This document shows positions 60,680 through 64,000 of a stretch of 64,000 nt of DNA, piece after piece. The notes beneath the pieces were generated by a model. The model was not told where the DNA came from and searched no databases. It saw nothing but the letters and a program-made list of their open reading frames with translations. Position 1 is the first letter of the stretch. The number at the start of each line of letters is the position of its first letter. The stretch covers positions 1-64,000 of the forward strand of contig CAYSMK010000007.1 of the NCBI GenBank assembly GCA_964432205.1, read 5' to 3'. Source of the DNA: Geomobilibacter sp964432205. Its GTDB lineage: Bacteria; Desulfobacterota; Desulfuromonadia; Geobacterales; DSM-12255. The translations under genes were made by a program, and so were the position numbers.

Positions 60680-61255
60680 TTACTTTTTCCTGGTCAGGGT
60701 AAGTTTAACGGTCCTTTTTCGTACGCGGCCGTCGTCGTTCCGAAACTTCTCCACAATCTCCACAGAGTTGAGGTTCACTTTGGCAACGACACCATCGTTA
60801 CTCCCGACAGCCATCCCTTGCCTTACGACATAGGCCTTTCCTGCAGGATCGATCAGGAGTGCCCTGTTTTCCTTAATGCCAGTTATGATTCCAACGACTT
60901 TGAACTTCTCTGTTTCATAACTTAGAATCGGCAATTGCTCACCGGATTTTCTTACAACCGGTTCACTTTTTTTGTCTGACGGCACGGGAGCGGTAACGGC
61001 TGGCTTGAAGGGATCCTTTTTGCTCGTGAAGTCGATTGAAACGCCGGCGGTTATGCGCGCAGCGGATATCGTTTTTTGGACACCTTGCTTGGCGCTGGTC
61101 GACTGTTTCTGGACAGCAGGCACGGGCGCAGCTGTTTTGGCGGGCTGAGGATTCGGGGGAGGTGGAGACACTTCTTCCTTTTTGCACCCGCACACAAGAG
61201 TGAGCGCAAGGGTACATGTCACCAAGAATACCGAAACATTATTTCTTCTTGTCAT
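60680..61255 (-). CDS. pilP: Pilus assembly lipoprotein PilP
   Basis: The start chosen is the ATG at 61255, overlapping pilO; the frame open to 61357 has no RBS. The product has 191 residues with a lipobox (LALTLVCGCKK) and a Pro-rich linker. The C-terminal beta-domain has KDPFKPAV, LPILSYETEKFKVVGIITGIKENRALLIDPAGKAYVV and GMAVGSNDGVVAKV, as in PilP. It joins the PilNO complex to PilQ. Confidence 0.92.
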   Translation of the reverse strand: MTRRNNVSVFLVTCTLALTLVCGCKKEEVSPPPPNPQPAKTAAPVPAVQKQSTSAKQGVQKTISAARITAGVSIDFTSKKDPFKPAVTAPVPSDKKSEPVVRKSGEQLPILSYETEKFKVVGIITGIKENRALLIDPAGKAYVVRQGMAVGSNDGVVAKVNLNSVEIVEKFRNDDGRVRKRTVKLTLTRKK

Positions 61256-61835
61256 CCTTGATCTCTTTCTTGTCGAGAAAGCGGAAGGTCGTAGCCAGAC
61301 AGGTAACCTTGGCCAGAGTACGCCCTCTATCGGTCTTGATGTCTGAAAAAGTAACATTCTGCATATTGACTATTCGCGGCAGGTGACCAACGGTTGTGAA
61401 AAAATTGGCAAGACTGTGGTATGAACCGTACACAACGATATCCACCGGCACTTCAGCGTAGAAATCCTTGGGCACTTCCGGTTTGGGAGCAAATCGTAAG
61501 AAGTCGAGACCTGCTCCTTTTCCGGCACTCGTGATGCTGGTCAGCAGGGACGGAATCTCCTTCTGGTTGGGAAGCTCGGTAAGAGCGCTATCTAACTCCT
61601 TTTGCAGCTTTTCGTACTCAGACTTGAATTTTGGCAGATTGTCGGCAACCCGCTTCTTCTCCTGAACCTCGGACCGCAATCCATCCAACTTCGTCTGCAG
61701 ATCCTTCAACTCCTGCATTTTGGGTTGCAGCAGACTAAAGAAAAGAGCCGCTCCGATCATTAGCATCACGGCAACCAGGATCATGACCTTTTGGCGGGTC
61801 GGCAGCTTCAGAATTTTGTCAATACGTGGATCCAT
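61239..61835 (-). CDS. pilO: Pilus alignment protein PilO
   Basis: The protein has 198 residues. One membrane helix (MILVAVMLMIGAALFFSLLQP) is followed by a coiled coil (ELKDLQTKLDGLRSEVQEKKRVADNL) and a ferredoxin-like domain with IPSLLTSITSAGKGAGLDFLRFAPKPEVPKDFYAEVPVDIVVYGSYHSLANFFTTVGHLPRIVNM. This is the PilO layout. It overlaps pilP by 17 nt. Confidence 0.92.
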   Translation of the reverse strand: MDPRIDKILKLPTRQKVMILVAVMLMIGAALFFSLLQPKMQELKDLQTKLDGLRSEVQEKKRVADNLPKFKSEYEKLQKELDSALTELPNQKEIPSLLTSITSAGKGAGLDFLRFAPKPEVPKDFYAEVPVDIVVYGSYHSLANFFTTVGHLPRIVNMQNVTFSDIKTDRGRTLAKVTCLATTFRFLDKKEIKDDKKK

Positions 61836-61873
61836 GCCATATCCTCAATGGTGTCCTGCAATGTGCCAATGCA

Positions 61874-62440
61874 CTACTTTTTGGGAGGTTCCTCTTTCTT
61901 CTGTCTCTTGAGCATACAGGTGATGTCAAACTTCTTCAGCTTGACGCCGCTTACCTCTGCTTGCTCGGAAACCTGCAGTTCGACGTTCGTGAAGTCAGCA
62001 GAAGCCTGAAGACGACGCATGAAATCGGCTATGAGCTCCTCGCTGAAAGCAGTCCCCGAGATGGATACCGTCCCGGTCCCTTCTGCATACTTGGTCAACC
62101 AAAGTTTTTCCGGAACAGCATCACTCAAAGTTGCCAGCCGTGTCGCAGGGCCAGTTTTTTCATGGCGTAACTGGGCCAGGATATCGAGCTTTTTCTTCAC
62201 TTCGGCCTGAAGCTTTTTGATGTTATCGATTTCGCCGATCTTCTTTCTTAGTTGCTCAATCTCGTTCTCTGTAGAGGTTATTTCGTTCTTGGTGCCACTG
62301 ATTTTGCCCAGCGTTACTGAATAGAGGGCAAAGAAAATCAACAGGACGCCAGCTATCGACACGAGGGCAATAGTGGTCTGTTGCCTGGCGGTTTCTTTCT
62401 TTTTTGCAGCCCGGACAGGTAAAAGGTTTATCCTGATCAT
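61874..62440 (-). CDS. pilN: Pilus assembly protein PilN
   Basis: The protein has 188 residues. It starts MIRINLLPVRAAKKKETARQ, the PilM-binding INLLP motif. One membrane helix (IALVSIAGVLLIFFALYSV) and a coiled coil follow, then a ferredoxin-like domain. Its first 4 nt overlap the pilM stop (ATGA). Confidence 0.94.
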   Translation of the reverse strand: MIRINLLPVRAAKKKETARQQTTIALVSIAGVLLIFFALYSVTLGKISGTKNEITSTENEIEQLRKKIGEIDNIKKLQAEVKKKLDILAQLRHEKTGPATRLATLSDAVPEKLWLTKYAEGTGTVSISGTAFSEELIADFMRRLQASADFTNVELQVSEQAEVSGVKLKKFDITCMLKRQKKEEPPKK

Positions 62441-63489
62441 TTATCGCCGAGCCTCCTTATCGCCAATCCAACCGCCACGGTCATCAGAGGCCCGATCTGC
62501 TCAAGGTATTCCTGATCAAAATCCTTTTCGCTGAACTTGATTTTCTGGAACGGGTCCATGATTTCAACAGGCAGTCCGAGTCTATGGCTTACCGCGTCAA
62601 TCAGGTGTGGCGTCTTTGCAGCGCCACCACTGATCAGCACTCGACTTATCTTTCCTTCAATAGCATTGGAATTGTAGAAATCCAGTGATCGGCGAATTTC
62701 CAGCGCCAAATTTTCATTAACCTTATCAATCACTTCCAGAAGTTGCTGGCCGGTGACAGCGTCGCCGGTCACCTTCTGTCTCTCTGCCTCTTCCCCGCTC
62801 AAGCCAAACTGTTTCTGGATCTCCTCAGTAAAAAGGTTGCCCCCCATTTGAACGTCACGGGTAAAGAGCGATGTACCTCCATGAACCACGTTCAGGTTCA
62901 TGATACTTGCCCCTATATTAATAAGGGCACAAACTTCATCAGGATTCACTTCGTAATTGAGCTCAAAGGCGTTTTGAACTGCAAAGGAGTCGACATCAAT
63001 CACCACCAGCTTTATACCGGCTTCATTGAACACAGACAAGTAGTCATTAATAATATCCTTTTTGCTTGCAACGAGAAGAACGTTCATCTTGGAAGGATCG
63101 ACCCCGTCGCTCTCCAGGACCTGGAAATCCACATGTACGTCATTGATGTCAAAGGGAATGTACTGTTCCGCCTCCCAATGAATCTGTTCTTCAAGCTCTT
63201 CCGGCTGCATTACCGGGAGGGCAATCTTCCGAATGATAATGGAGTTGCCGGAAACCGAAGTCGAAGCCTCTTTTTCCTTGATGGCAAGACTCGTCAGAAG
63301 TCCTTTCACCGCCTCAACCACCGTATAACTGTCCATCAGAGCATTGTCGACAATAGCTTCAGGGGGCAAGCGCCAGATACCGACATTTTGCAGGGAATAG
63401 CTGCCTTTTTGCTCTTTCAACTGGACGAGCTTTACCGAACTTGACCCCACATCTATTCCAACCAGTTCTTTTTTCTTGGCAAAAAACAT
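62437..63489 (-). CDS. pilM: Pilus assembly ATPase-like protein PilM
   Basis: The protein has 350 residues, an actin-like fold. Motifs are LVGIDVGSSSVKLVQLKE (phosphate 1), LEEQIHWEAEQYIPFDINDVHVDFQVL, CALINIGASIMNLNVVHGG, TRDVQMGGNLFTEEIQ and RVLISGGAAKTPHLIDAVSHRLGLPVEIMDPF. PilM is cytoplasmic and binds the PilN N-terminus. It heads pilMNOPQ, behind the small regulator gene. Confidence 0.95.
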   Translation of the reverse strand: MFFAKKKELVGIDVGSSSVKLVQLKEQKGSYSLQNVGIWRLPPEAIVDNALMDSYTVVEAVKGLLTSLAIKEKEASTSVSGNSIIIRKIALPVMQPEELEEQIHWEAEQYIPFDINDVHVDFQVLESDGVDPSKMNVLLVASKKDIINDYLSVFNEAGIKLVVIDVDSFAVQNAFELNYEVNPDEVCALINIGASIMNLNVVHGGTSLFTRDVQMGGNLFTEEIQKQFGLSGEEAERQKVTGDAVTGQQLLEVIDKVNENLALEIRRSLDFYNSNAIEGKISRVLISGGAAKTPHLIDAVSHRLGLPVEIMDPFQKIKFSEKDFDQEYLEQIGPLMTVAVGLAIRRLGDK

Positions 63490-63507
63490 GTGTGACCCTG
63501 TCCCTGG

Positions 63508-63711
63508 TTAATGGTCCTGAAATACCTTTTCCTTTTCGGCAAGGGTGAACCCAAGGGCGAGGATTATCTTTCGCTTGGTTTCCATACGGCATTGCTCGCC
63601 CCGCTCAATCCGGTCGATTGTAATCGGGGAAACTCCCGCCAACCTTGCCAGTTCCGCTTTACTCATGAGCTTAGCTTCTCGAATTTTTCTAAGACTGTTC
63701 TTACTTGTCAT
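63508..63711 (-). CDS. Small XRE-family helix-turn-helix regulator
   Basis: The protein has 67 residues, mostly one HTH_3 domain: LRKIREAKLMSKAELARLAGVSPITIDRIERGEQCRMETKRKIILALG. It is the first gene of the pilMNOPQ run, 18 nt before pilM, and could regulate it. The upstream region has a dyad over its own RBS. Confidence 0.88.
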   Translation of the reverse strand: MTSKNSLRKIREAKLMSKAELARLAGVSPITIDRIERGEQCRMETKRKIILALGFTLAEKEKVFQDH

Positions 63712-63741
63712 CTAAATATCCTGCTGTCTTAGGAATTTAGA
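63711..63741 (-). promoter_or_regulatory. Inverted repeat over the RBS of the XRE gene
   Basis: Arms TCTAAATATCC (63711-63721) and GGAATTTAGA (63732-63741) form a near-perfect dyad; the RBS (AGGA) lies inside one arm and the start codon touches the end. It could be an autoregulatory operator or an RNA hairpin that masks the RBS. Confidence 0.5.
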
Positions 63742-63744
63742 CAA

Positions 63745-63772
63745 AAACTACAACAATCAAGGTTAATGTCAA
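63745..63772 (-). promoter_or_regulatory. Possible sigma-70 promoter of the XRE-pilMNOPQ run
   Basis: On the minus strand TTGACA (63767-63772) and TAGTTT (63745-63750) are 16 bp apart. The -10 is about 34 nt before the start codon, and the AT content is high in this region. The match to -10 is imperfect. Confidence 0.5.
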
Positions 63773-64000
63773 GCAATTTTACCCAATTATATCTAAGTTA
63801 ATATAATAGTTAATCCTTACTATACGAAACTAAAGGTAATGGTGGAGTGAATTTTTGACTTGCACGGTGGGAGAGGATCGTCGTCAAAAGGGCAATTCAT
63901 TGAGTTTGTGTACTTGTCGGACGGCAATATGGAAACTTTAAAATAATTTTCACCCAGTGGTCCATAGTCTTAACACACCAGGGCTCACACGACGGCTGCG

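Noticed and set aside
63712..64000. GEMM-I (cGAMP or c-di-GMP) riboswitch upstream of the pil genes
   Set aside because: I looked for the GGCAAACC and GACGCAAAGCC segments on both strands here and before other genes in the window and did not see them.

Overview
The window looks like a chromosomal segment of a Geobacter-type bacterium (Desulfuromonadota, Geobacterales). The reasons are a multiheme c-type cytochrome with tandem heme domains, a heme-bearing HD-GYP sensor, a GGDEF protein with the base-selectivity change of the cyclic-AMP-GMP (Hypr) enzymes first described in Geobacter, a pilMNOPQ cluster, and a secDF-yajC-tgt-queA block. The organism call is inference from gene content. No rRNA or tRNA gene was seen.

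Layout. 1-2943: the end of a beads-on-a-string cytochrome c (+) converges on a GAF-GGDEF protein (-). 3126-17370: a complete type I-C CRISPR-Cas locus read on the minus strand, in the order rhuM, cas3, cas5, cas8c, cas7, cas4, cas1, four-helix-bundle gene, cas2, leader, and an array of 58 repeats and 57 spacers. Three genes or pairs are unusual in it: a RhuM-family gene coupled to cas3, a RelE/ParE-type toxin-antitoxin pair in opposite orientation between cas4 and cas1, and an S23/IVP-type four-helix-bundle gene between cas1 and cas2 bounded by inverted 9-nt minisatellites. 17371-18262: intergenic DNA and a decayed second addiction module. 18275-28709: housekeeping genes on the minus strand (rubrerythrin, cation efflux, recJ, TPR protein, secF, secD, yajC, tgt, queA, SpoIID-like), with a dispersed GC-rich heptamer repeat at several gene 3' ends. 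29136-34904: a heme-c HD-GYP sensor, an oligopeptide/nickel-type ABC ATPase pair, an ArsR regulator and an RlmI-type rRNA methyltransferase. 34914-38669: bioF-bioH-bioC and nudC. 38799-43358: DUF3047, YtxH, an FAD-NAD(P) oxidoreductase, and the agmatine-to-putrescine pair aguA-aguB.

43445-50874: a PEP-CTERM protein, two CAP-like secreted paralogues, DUF2721, a methyl-accepting chemotaxis protein with altered trimer-contact residues, and glgA. 51003-52689: an unrecognised four-gene membrane operon that includes a 40-aa membrane peptide. 53081-57182: aroQ, a Roadblock/LC7 protein, a TPR protein, aroB and aroC. 57258-63711: an AT-rich lipoprotein gene, pilQ, pilP, pilO, pilN, pilM and a small XRE-type regulator, all on the minus strand.

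How the parts may work together. The GGDEF and HD-GYP proteins suggest cyclic-dinucleotide control in a cell that respires through cytochromes and uses type IV pili. The cas locus carries several accessory genes that are either passengers or functional guards. The best candidates for something undescribed are the minisatellite-flanked four-helix-bundle cassette inside the adaptation genes, the Hypr-type GGDEF protein, the small membrane-protein operon at 51003-52689, and the heptamer element that appears to have extended RecJ and Tgt at their C-termini.
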